A stretch of DNA of 11,908 nucleotides from Holosporales bacterium (GTDB lineage: Bacteria; Pseudomonadota; Alphaproteobacteria; BNTO01), in NCBI GenBank assembly GCA_031273545.1, contig JAISRQ010000149.1, positions 1 through 11,908 of the forward strand, in the 5' to 3' direction. The notes below the pieces were generated by a model. It searched no databases. It worked only from the letters and a program-made list of their open reading frames with translations, and was not told where the DNA came from. This document shows positions 1 through 6,605 of this stretch, piece after piece; position 1 is the stretch's first letter, and each line of letters opens with the position of its first letter. Both the position numbers and the translations under genes were made by a program.

Positions 1-2
1 AT

Positions 3-44
3 TCCGGAGCACGTGTAGAAATAATGTTGCCAAATAATCGGTAA
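3..44 (+). CDS. Possible C-terminal end of an upstream gene (partial)
   Basis: The frame starting at base 3 reads SGARVEIMLPNNR and then TAA. A Gly-rich turn followed by an alternating hydrophobic strand and LP resembles the very end of histidine-kinase ATPase domains (G-T-x-V-x-V-x-L-P). That resemblance rests on 13 residues and is only suggestive. The other two forward frames also stop early (IPEHV stop; FRSTCRNNVAK stop), so the choice of frame is not secure. If it is a sensor kinase, it would lie just upstream of, and on the same strand as, the efflux genes. Confidence 0.25.
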   Translation, partial: SGARVEIMLPNNR

Positions 45-79
45 TATTGGGTAAAATCGTGGTATTATTATTAGTAGAT

Positions 80-105
80 GGTGCCAGAGTGAAAATATCG
101 GCACC
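80..105 (+). other. Hairpin upstream of the efflux promoter
   Basis: GGTGCC (80-85) and GGCACC (100-105) are perfect reverse complements around a 14-base loop. No T-run follows, so this is not a standard intrinsic terminator. It could be the 3' end structure of the upstream gene or a protein-binding site. GGTGCCAG occurs again in direct orientation at 232-239. Confidence 0.3.
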
Positions 106-109
106 GGAG

Positions 110-138
110 TTGATAGTGCTGTATATGTATGATACAGT
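110..138 (+). promoter_or_regulatory. Candidate sigma70 promoter for the efflux operon
   Basis: TTGATA (110-115, five of six matches to TTGACA) and TACAGT (133-138, four of six to TATAAT) are separated by 17 bases. This is the best-matching promoter I see before the adaptor gene. It would give a 5' leader of about 160 nt. The rest of 139-303 holds no convincing coding frame, only a few ATG-started frames of under 15 codons. Confidence 0.45.
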
Positions 139-140
139 AC
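116..140. promoter_or_regulatory. Imperfect palindrome overlapping the promoter (candidate operator)
   Basis: GTGCTGTAT (116-124) and ATACAGTAC (132-140) are complementary at eight of nine positions around a 7-base centre. The innermost six positions pair perfectly. A shorter nested palindrome, TGTAT-G-ATACA, lies at 126-136. The element fills the spacer and covers the -10 box, a typical place for a repressor such as a TetR-family regulator of an RND pump. No regulator gene is in view, so the binding protein is unknown. Confidence 0.4.
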
Positions 141-303
141 ACAATATGTGGTGCGCGTAGCGCGGATGTGTGCGATGCAGTCGTGAGTGCGCAGCATTTG
201 GGAGTGGCCCCGGGAAGCAGAAATGCGCCTTGGTGCCAGGTTTTATGGCGATTTATGGCTCATTTGATAGAAAGCGGGCGTTTGAATATTTCTAGGAGAT
301 AGC

Positions 304-2001
304 ATGAAAGATAATACAGGCTTCGAAGAAAAAGTTACATCGGATAAATCAAATGACGCTACATCTGTAGGAGACGAAGCTTCATCGGATGTTGGGACAA
401 ACGTTGAGGCTGCAGCTCATTCAGGAACGAATGAACATGGTCCGTCGTACGAAGGGAATGATGGGCATAGCGACGGATTGTTGGCGAGCGAGAGGGGTAA
501 CGGCGTGCACGAGGGTGCTAGCGAGGCGGATGTGCGTGCTGACGAGAGGAGTGCCGAGGTCGGTAGTCATGCAGAGAAGGCGCCGAGCGAGGGTAGACGC
601 AAGGATGGTCGGGATGAGAATGGATCACATTCAGAGCGTGTTGCACCTCCAGCGCATAGTTCAGGGACACATCCAGAGCATGTTGCACCTTCCGCGCACG
701 ATTCGGGTATGCATCCAGAGCAAACGGCACTTCAAGCGCACGAGCAAACGGTCCCGGCGGCATCGCCTCCGTCTCAACCACAACAGCCTCAGACCCCTTT
801 GAAGAGTTTGTCCGAATTCCCAACCGAAGAGAGCACTTTTAGTGTCACTAAAATATTGATTACGCTTGCTATTATTGGCGGTGTTGGGTTCTCTCTTTAC
901 CGCATTTCTAAGCCTATCTTGAGGTCATTTGCAACGTGGATTTTGCGAGCAGACCCAACTGGGGACGAAGATTATTATGCACGCGAAATCCCCGTTGAAG
1001 CAGAAAAAGTCGTAAACATGACAATGCCAAAACATATTAATACAATCGGCGAACTAAAAGCGAATGCATCCGTAATTATTCATTCAGAAATAAATGGCTG
1101 TATAAAAGAGCTTCATTTCGTGGAAGGGTCTAACGTCAAAAAAGGCGATTTGTTGATTAAGCTTGACGACGAACTATTTCAAGCCGAGTACAGAGTACAC
1201 GAAGCACAGTATGTTGCAGCTAAGTCTGAGTACGACCGGTATGAAAAAATGAGATCTGCTGGAACGGGAAGCGCAAGGGATTTTGACAAAGTGCAAGCTG
1301 AAATGAACGCGTCTCTTGCTAAGAGGGACAGCTCTAAGGCTCAGCTTCGAAAAACGGAAATTCGGGCACCTTTTGATGGCGTAATTGGCCTGATCGATAT
1401 AGGTGTGGGGTCATTTGTTCAGCCCAACCAAGAGCTTGTTACAGTTGTTGACCAAACTCCAATAAAGGTAAAGTTTGGGGTGCCAGGTAAGTTTGTCAAC
1501 GATGTAGGCGTTGGGCAGGCAGTAGAGTTGAAAGTGGATGCGTACAAAGATCGCGTATTTAGAGGCACGGTTGAGGCGGTGGATTCGTATGTTGACTCGG
1601 CAACCAATTGCGTGGCTCTGAGGGCGAGCATTACTAATGAGGATGGCATTCTAAAGGCTGGTTTGTTTGCGTCTGTTTCCCTTATCATAGGGATTCAAGG
1701 GGAAACCATCACCATTGACGAGTCTGCTGTTGAACGTATGGGCGAGCAGGAGTTCGTTTGGGTAGTAGACCGAGGAAAAGCGCGGCGCGTGCCGATCTTA
1801 ACTGGGGCGAGAGAGCGCGGGCGCGTCGAGGTAATTGCCGGCCTGAACGATAAGCACGTCGTCATTACGTCTGGGCAAAGGGGACTTTCTGATGGGCGTT
1901 TCGTCCGGATAATTAACATGACTCAGGAAGAAGTAGCAAGTAAAAAGGGGGCCGCCGAAAATGATGGTGGCGATGGCGGCAATAGTGGTAGTAGCAATTA
2001 A
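304..2001 (+). CDS. RND efflux periplasmic adaptor (HlyD/AcrA-type membrane fusion protein) with a long disordered N-terminal extension
   Basis: This 565-residue protein is the periplasmic adaptor that should connect the RND pump encoded next to it with an outer-membrane channel. AGGAG at 294-298 lies 5 nt before the ATG and supports this start. Residues 1-180 are low-complexity (Ser, Glu, Gly, His, Pro, Ala) and carry three 14-residue repeats at 109-150. One membrane segment follows at about 183-199 (KILITLAIIGGVGFSLY), so it appears anchored rather than a lipoprotein, with the extension probably cytoplasmic. The adaptor core then runs: lipoyl half at about 255-290 (INGCIKELHFVEGSNVKKGD), alpha-hairpin at about 291-349, second lipoyl half at about 350-385 (TEIRAPFDGVIG), beta-barrel at about 386-465, membrane-proximal domain at about 466-540, and a Gly/Asn/Ser tail. 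Family members are usually about 350-420 aa; the extension accounts for the excess. The pump gene starts 34 nt downstream, so the two are probably co-transcribed. Family call is firm; the substrate is unknown. Confidence 0.93.
   Translation: MKDNTGFEEKVTSDKSNDATSVGDEASSDVGTNVEAAAHSGTNEHGPSYEGNDGHSDGLLASERGNGVHEGASEADVRADERSAEVGSHAEKAPSEGRRKDGRDENGSHSERVAPPAHSSGTHPEHVAPSAHDSGMHPEQTALQAHEQTVPAASPPSQPQQPQTPLKSLSEFPTEESTFSVTKILITLAIIGGVGFSLYRISKPILRSFATWILRADPTGDEDYYAREIPVEAEKVVNMTMPKHINTIGELKANASVIIHSEINGCIKELHFVEGSNVKKGDLLIKLDDELFQAEYRVHEAQYVAAKSEYDRYEKMRSAGTGSARDFDKVQAEMNASLAKRDSSKAQLRKTEIRAPFDGVIGLIDIGVGSFVQPNQELVTVVDQTPIKVKFGVPGKFVNDVGVGQAVELKVDAYKDRVFRGTVEAVDSYVDSATNCVALRASITNEDGILKAGLFASVSLIIGIQGETITIDESAVERMGEQEFVWVVDRGKARRVPILTGARERGRVEVIAGLNDKHVVITSGQRGLSDGRFVRIINMTQEEVASKKGAAENDGGDGGNSGSSN
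628..753 (+). repeat. Three tandem 42-bp repeats inside the adaptor gene
   Basis: Units at 628-669, 670-711 and 712-753 each encode 14 residues. They begin HSERVAPPAH, HPEHVAPSAH and HPEQTALQAH. Units 1 and 2 agree at about three quarters of bases. Unit 3 shares its first 11 bases with unit 2 and then diverges. The 42-bp period keeps the frame, so copy number could change without breaking the gene. The repeat falls in the part of the protein expected to be disordered, before the membrane segment. Confidence 0.85.
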
Positions 2002-2035
2002 TAGTAAAGAGTAATAACAACAGTAGAGGATAGCC

Positions 2036-5000
2036 ATGAATTTTTCAGAACTTTGTATCCAACGGCCTGTATTCGCATGGGTTATGACCTTTATTATCAT
2101 GCTCGTTGGAGTCGTCCTTGGGGAGCGCATTCAATTGCAGCAGTATCCGCGATTTGAACAGCCAGCCGTTACCGTGGAAGTCACGTTGCCAGGAGCGGGG
2201 CCTGAAATTGTGGAATCTCAGGTTACGAAGTTGTTGGAAGAGGCGTTTGCTGGGATTGAAGGCATCGATTACGTTTGGTCAACAAGCAATACGTCCCATA
2301 GCAATATCGTGTTAATTTTCAAGCAAAATCGAAACATTGACGAGGCTGTAAACGATATCCGCGACAGAATCAGCAAAGAGCGCGACCACCTTCCCAGGGA
2401 AGCAAATGAACCTATAATTACTCGTGCTCGCCATGACGAGGGCGCAATTATGAACATATCGTTCCATACGACAAAGATGAGCCGTGGGGAATTGTACGAT
2501 CTGATTACACAAGAAATCCAAAAAGACTTTGAATCTGTTCCTGGCGTTGGACGAGTTGACCTTTATGGGGAAGGGTTGCTTGTTATGAACTTGTATGTTG
2601 ACCCAAAGAAGATGGCTTCTTACGGGTTATCTGTTAGAAATGTTATGGATGCCATAAGGGGCCAGAACTTGGAACTTCCGGCAGGGCAAATTGTCAGCAA
2701 AAACAGGGAATATTTGGTAACTACTGTGGCGAACCTGGAGCGCCCAGAACAGTTTGAAAACATGGTGATTCTGACGAAAAACGGAAGATTGATTCGCTTA
2801 AGCGACATTGGTCGAGCCGAAATTGAGTCAGCAAAGGCAAAGACTCGCTCATATATAAACGGAGAGCGCGGCGTCAGCATGACCATAACTAAGCAGTCCA
2901 ACGTGAACCCAATTAGCGTTGTGCGCGGCGTAAAAAAAGTGATGGAAAACTTGAAAAAGACGCGAATATCGGATGATGTTCAGATGATGGTATCTTACGA
3001 CAGCACTGCCTTCATTGAGAGGTCGTTAAAAGAAGTTTATCGGACGGTATTCGAAGCGATTATTCTTGTTACCCTTGTTGTCTTGATGTTTTTAAAATCG
3101 TTTAGGGCTGCAATTATTCCTTTGGTGACTATTCCGGTCTCATTAATTGGGACAATGATATTCATGTACTTTTTCCAGTTTAGCTTCAACACGTTTACGT
3201 TGTTAGCCTTCGTGTTGGCTGTCGGGCTTGTGGTTGACGACGCGATCGTTGTATTGGAAAACATCCACCGTTATATGGAGATGGGGTTGTCGCGCGTAAA
3301 GTCCGCTGTCATGGGTATAAGAGAAGTCAACTTCGCGGTAATTGCGATGACGTTGACGTTGGCGGCCGTGTATACTCCTGTGTCGTTGGCAACGGGAATT
3401 ACCGGAAAATTGTTATCGGAGTTCGCGATTACGCTTGCATTTGCCGTTATTTTGTCCGGGTTTGCCGCTTTAACTTTGTCCCCTATGATGTGCTCTAAAA
3501 TATTGACCCCACCAAAGGAGCATGTCAACTTGCGCAATCCCCTCATGGCCAGATTACAGCGGATGGTTCCTGTTGAGCGAGTGATGAACAACTTGGCCAT
3601 TTCTTACGAGCGCACGTTAAATCTTGCCCTAAACCATAAGCTAGTCGTTATATCTTTAGCGCTTATGTTTGCTGTATTAGGGTACTTAGTGTTTTTAACA
3701 CTACCTTCTCAGCTTTGGCCAAAAGAAGACACGGGTTTAATCGACATCAGTGGGCACGCCCCGCAGTCTGCAACTTTGGATTACACGGAAAAGTACATCA
3801 GGGAGTTTGATAAGGTGTTGGCTACGATTCCGGAAATAGAGATTCGCGAAATAAACATTACGAACCCAAGTTTTAAGTGCCATATAACGTTGAAAAAGGA
3901 TAAAGCCCGTTCGTCTGATGCAATTGCTGCGGAGATAAAGGATAAGGTTCAGGATATAACTGGGCTCGATTTCCAGAACATAAGGGCAGGACACAGTGGC
4001 GCATCAGGCGCAGATGCTACGGTCCAATTCGTTGTGCGAGGAAATAAGTCACACAAGGAATTGAGGGATTTAGCTCATGCGGTTGGGTACGAATTCCGTA
4101 CGTCAAAAATGGTGGGAAGTGTGTTGACAGAAACTCAGAATGATACAGAAGACTACACGATCACCATTATGCGCGATAAAGTTTTAAGTCTTTTCATTGA
4201 GCCAAGTGTAATTGCAGACACGATCGATGCACTGATCCGCGGGCGAAAAGTGAATACATTTAAAAAGGACAATAAACTGTATGATGTTAAACTTGAAGTG
4301 GAAAATGAATCTAGGTCGACGCCTGAAGATATTTTGAATATTCATGTAAAAGGCGGGGAGCGGAACGATAAACTGATCCCGCTGTCCGAGTTGATCCAAA
4401 TTACTCCAAGGTCGGCACCTGTGAGCATCTACCACTATAACCGGACGCGTGCTGTTTCCGTCACTGGATATATGCTTCCTGGATGTGGAATTAACGACGG
4501 AATAAACTACATAAATGCCAAAAAGAACGAAATTTTGCCAAAGGACGTCGTTCTCGAGTTTACGGGGGACACCAGGCAGTTTTTGCAGGAACGCAGCGTA
4601 ATGGGGCTGGTTTTTGGGTTAGCCGTTTTGTTCATTTACTTCGTTATGGCTGCACAGTTCGAAAGCTGGCTTGACCCGTTGATCATCTTATTTAGTGTGC
4701 CGCTTGCTATAATTAGTGCGGTGTTAACGCTTGCTATGATCAAAAACGGAAGCTTAAACCTGTACTCTAACATCGGGTTAATAACGTTAATTGGGTTAAT
4801 AACTAAGCACGGAATTCTTATTGTGGACTTTGCAAATAAGATCCAAATAAATGAAGGATTAAACCTCCGTTGCGCAATCATCAAGTCTGGTTTGATTCGT
4901 TTGCGTCCTGTTGTGATGACTACGCTTGCTATGGTGCTTGGAACATTGCCGCTAGCGTTAGCAACAGGTGCAGGTGCGGAAACTCGTTGGCAGTTAGGGT

Positions 5001-5110
5001 GGACGGTCGTTGGTGGAATGACTCTCGGTACGATTTTCACGCTGTTCGTCGTTCCGGTCTTTTACGTGCTTATGTCCAAGGTGAAGAGACCGATTACGAT
5101 AGAGGAGTAA
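2036..5110 (+). CDS. RND (HAE1/AcrB-type) multidrug efflux pump, inner-membrane subunit
   Basis: A 1024-residue proton-driven efflux transporter, normal length for the HAE1 family, acting as a trimer in the inner membrane with its adaptor. The N-terminus (MNFSELCIQRPVFAWVMTF) is the usual short cytoplasmic helix running into TM1. The porter repeat starts with PAVTVEVTLPGAGPEIVE. Proton-relay residues are present: the Asp pair D401/D402 in GLVVDDAIVVLENI, and K924 in GLITKHGILIVDF, matching the Asp-Asp and Lys of AcrB. The TM2-TM6 block spans about residues 335-490, and the second TM block about 860-1015. Both halves of the internal duplication are complete, with no frameshift. AGAGGA at 2025-2030 sets the start. 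It lies 34 nt after the adaptor gene. No outer-membrane factor gene follows, so a channel from elsewhere is probably shared. Substrates cannot be told from sequence; antibiotics, bile salts or host compounds are all possible. Confidence 0.96.
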   Translation: MNFSELCIQRPVFAWVMTFIIMLVGVVLGERIQLQQYPRFEQPAVTVEVTLPGAGPEIVESQVTKLLEEAFAGIEGIDYVWSTSNTSHSNIVLIFKQNRNIDEAVNDIRDRISKERDHLPREANEPIITRARHDEGAIMNISFHTTKMSRGELYDLITQEIQKDFESVPGVGRVDLYGEGLLVMNLYVDPKKMASYGLSVRNVMDAIRGQNLELPAGQIVSKNREYLVTTVANLERPEQFENMVILTKNGRLIRLSDIGRAEIESAKAKTRSYINGERGVSMTITKQSNVNPISVVRGVKKVMENLKKTRISDDVQMMVSYDSTAFIERSLKEVYRTVFEAIILVTLVVLMFLKSFRAAIIPLVTIPVSLIGTMIFMYFFQFSFNTFTLLAFVLAVGLVVDDAIVVLENIHRYMEMGLSRVKSAVMGIREVNFAVIAMTLTLAAVYTPVSLATGITGKLLSEFAITLAFAVILSGFAALTLSPMMCSKILTPPKEHVNLRNPLMARLQRMVPVERVMNNLAISYERTLNLALNHKLVVISLALMFAVLGYLVFLTLPSQLWPKEDTGLIDISGHAPQSATLDYTEKYIREFDKVLATIPEIEIREINITNPSFKCHITLKKDKARSSDAIAAEIKDKVQDITGLDFQNIRAGHSGASGADATVQFVVRGNKSHKELRDLAHAVGYEFRTSKMVGSVLTETQNDTEDYTITIMRDKVLSLFIEPSVIADTIDALIRGRKVNTFKKDNKLYDVKLEVENESRSTPEDILNIHVKGGERNDKLIPLSELIQITPRSAPVSIYHYNRTRAVSVTGYMLPGCGINDGINYINAKKNEILPKDVVLEFTGDTRQFLQERSVMGLVFGLAVLFIYFVMAAQFESWLDPLIILFSVPLAIISAVLTLAMIKNGSLNLYSNIGLITLIGLITKHGILIVDFANKIQINEGLNLRCAIIKSGLIRLRPVVMTTLAMVLGTLPLALATGAGAETRWQLGWTVVGGMTLGTIFTLFVVPVFYVLMSKVKRPITIEE

Positions 5111-5125
5111 GAGCACGTCCGCGTG

Positions 5126-5158
5126 ATTATAGGGGCCTCGAAGCGGGGCCCTAATTAT
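5126..5158 (+). terminator. GC-rich stem-loop after the RND gene (probable terminator)
   Basis: GGGGCCTC (5132-5139) pairs with GGGGCCC plus T (5145-5151), using some G-T pairs, to form a stable stem 15-20 nt after the stop codon. AT-rich flanks extend it imperfectly. The bases that follow (taattataaag) are A/T-rich but lack a proper T-run, so termination efficiency is uncertain. Position and stability still fit the 3' end of the efflux operon. Confidence 0.5.
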
Positions 5159-5162
5159 AAAG

Positions 5163-5448
5163 AATCACAAGCATTTGTTGAGCCAATAATCTTCCCTCAT
5201 TATGAATGAATAACAAGCTCTAATTTATGGACTAAAGAATCCGCATCCTGAAAATAACAAGCCCTCATTGAGCCAATAATCTTTCCCCATTATGAAGAAT
5301 AACAAGCGCTAATTTGTGGACTAAAAAATTCGCATCTTGAAAAATAACAAACTCCTCATTGAGCCAATAATCCGCCTCATAGAAGAATAACAAGCCCTCA
5401 TTAATTGTGCACGCCAATCCGTTGAGAAAAATGAACAGGTTCTAATTT
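5163..5448. repeat. Degenerate ~45-bp tandem repeat array (alternating A and B units, 90-bp period)
   Basis: The core AATAACAAGC, or a one-base variant, starts at 5163, 5209, 5253, 5298, 5343 and 5386, giving steps of 46, 44, 45, 45 and 43. Two unit types alternate. Type A (5163, 5253, 5343) continues with TTGAGCCAATAATC and mostly CATTATGAA. Type B (5209, 5298) continues with CTAATTT, GGACTAAA and CGCATC. A and B themselves still agree at over half of positions, so an old 45-bp unit was duplicated into a 90-bp unit and repeated. The sixth unit begins like A and continues like B. A seventh, more decayed start (AATGAACAGGTTCTAATTT) lies at 5430 and runs into the last codons of the permease gene. 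No open frame of note crosses it. It fills almost all of the gap between the two convergent operons. Confidence 0.8.
5425..5441 (-). terminator. Weak terminator-like element after the permease operon
   Basis: Read on the minus strand just after the TAG stop, GAAC-CT-GTTC is followed by ATTTTTCTC. The stem is only three to four base pairs, so this is a poor terminator, but the T-run is placed correctly. It overlaps the last repeat unit. Confidence 0.25.
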
Positions 5449-6569
5449 AACGTGATCCTAAATCTCCGGAACGCTAGTATTGCGAGCACAACCCCGGCGC
5501 CAAAGATCGCAAGCAAATGTTGCACCACATATTCGAGATTTCCACCTTTTAGCAAGATATTCCTAATTAAAAGGGTGTGATGCGCCATTGGATTCATGTA
5601 TGCAATCCACTGTAGCCACTTCGGCATGTTTTCTATTGGAAAGAACGATCCAGAAAGCATCATCAGTATAAAGATAACAAAAAAACAGCACAACATAGAT
5701 TGTTGCTGATTTTTTACAAACGTAGACAATAAAATCCCAACCATAACTGAACAAATAACGAACAACAGGTTTTCTAATGCGAACATCCAAGCATTTCCAC
5801 GAAACGGCAAATCAAAGAAAAACCGTCCTGCCGCAAGTATTACTAATGTGTTAAATAGCCCGACAATTGCAAACGGCAGAGTTTTCCCGATTATTATATG
5901 ACGACGTTTTATTGGCGCCGAAATAATTGTTTCAAACGTCCCACTTTCCTTCTCTTTCGCGATTGATGTGCACGTCAAAATCATGACCAAAACCATCAAA
6001 ATCATCGCCATCACACCTGGAACCGTAAATGTAGTTGTCTCTAGCGTTGGATTATATAGCGTCCTTACTACAACCTTTAATGGTGACGTCATTCCCGGAA
6101 AACACGTTTTTTGAACAATGCCCTGCATAAAACCATCAATCGCAACTGCGCGAACCACGTTTGATGCATCAATCAACAGCTGAAGCTCGCCCCCTGTCCC
6201 CTCCGCAGCTCCAGCGCTACCTACACCTGCTCCTCCGGTGACTCTCCCGCCTATCCACCGCGTCAAACCTCCCTGTGGCGCAACAATAACCGCATCAACA
6301 ACGCCACTATGAACGGCGCCCTCAGGAGTTTTCCCAGAAATATCAACATGAATAAAACGCTTAGACGCCAGCGCCGCATTATAAATATCCGCAGCGACCA
6401 CGTCTCCCGGAGCAAAACTTGCTCCTAACCGAATGTTCACAACATCATTCGTTAATGCAAATCCGAATAACAATATTTGCAACACAGGCGCCAACAAAAT
6501 CATCACAGCAAGGTGAGGATCCCTCAGCGTTTGAATTAGCTCTTTTTTTATAAAACCAGGTAATATCAT
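5442..6569 (-). CDS. ABC-2 type exporter permease (YbhR/YbhS-like), second of a pair
   Basis: This 375-residue inner-membrane permease belongs to the ABC-2 exporter group. Its architecture is typical: a cytoplasmic amphipathic start with IKKELIQTLRDP, TM1 at about 20-40, a large periplasmic domain at about 41-180, then five more membrane segments at about 182-203, 228-250, 262-284, 289-309 and 349-367. The coupling loop AKEKESGTFETIISAP (204-219) matches the conserved E-loop of these permeases. GGAAGG lies just before the ATG on the minus strand and supports the start. A Gly/Ala-rich stretch at residues 107-128 interrupts the periplasmic domain and looks like a linker-type insertion. The partner permease lies 36 nt upstream and is read first; together they probably form a heterodimeric channel. 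No ATPase gene is in the window, so the energising subunit must come from elsewhere or lie outside it. Substrate unknown. Confidence 0.9.
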   Translation of the reverse strand: MILPGFIKKELIQTLRDPHLAVMILLAPVLQILLFGFALTNDVVNIRLGASFAPGDVVAADIYNAALASKRFIHVDISGKTPEGAVHSGVVDAVIVAPQGGLTRWIGGRVTGGAGVGSAGAAEGTGGELQLLIDASNVVRAVAIDGFMQGIVQKTCFPGMTSPLKVVVRTLYNPTLETTTFTVPGVMAMILMVLVMILTCTSIAKEKESGTFETIISAPIKRRHIIIGKTLPFAIVGLFNTLVILAAGRFFFDLPFRGNAWMFALENLLFVICSVMVGILLSTFVKNQQQSMLCCFFVIFILMMLSGSFFPIENMPKWLQWIAYMNPMAHHTLLIRNILLKGGNLEYVVQHLLAIFGAGVVLAILAFRRFRITLN

Positions 6570-6578
6570 TTTCCTTCC

Positions 6579-6594
6579 AAAAAGTTCACTTTTT
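6579..6594 (-). other. Small inverted repeat between the two permease genes
   Basis: AAAAAGT (6579-6585) and ACTTTTT (6588-6594) are perfect complements with only 2 bases between them. A realistic RNA hairpin would have six A/T-rich pairs and a 4-base loop. It sits just upstream of the ribosome-binding site (GGAAGG) of the second permease and could affect its translation, but it is weak. The 36-nt gap also repeats the sense of the previous gene end (GAAAAGTGA and GAAAAAGTGA on the minus strand). Confidence 0.25.
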
Positions 6595-6605
6595 CTCGCA
6601 AAGGC

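Noticed and set aside
389..802. A 137-codon frame on the plus strand overlapping the start of the adaptor gene, plus a 101-codon frame on the minus strand at 518-823
   Set aside because: Both lie over the low-complexity extension, where skewed composition and the 42-bp repeats keep alternative frames open. Neither has a good ribosome-binding site or recognisable domain.
4636..5040. A 134-codon minus-strand frame antisense to the pump gene
   Set aside because: It is the complement of conserved RND membrane segments including K924, with no independent start signal.
5163..5448. CRISPR-like array
   Set aside because: The 45-bp units are contiguous and diverged along their whole length; there are no identical repeats separated by unique spacers, and no cas genes.
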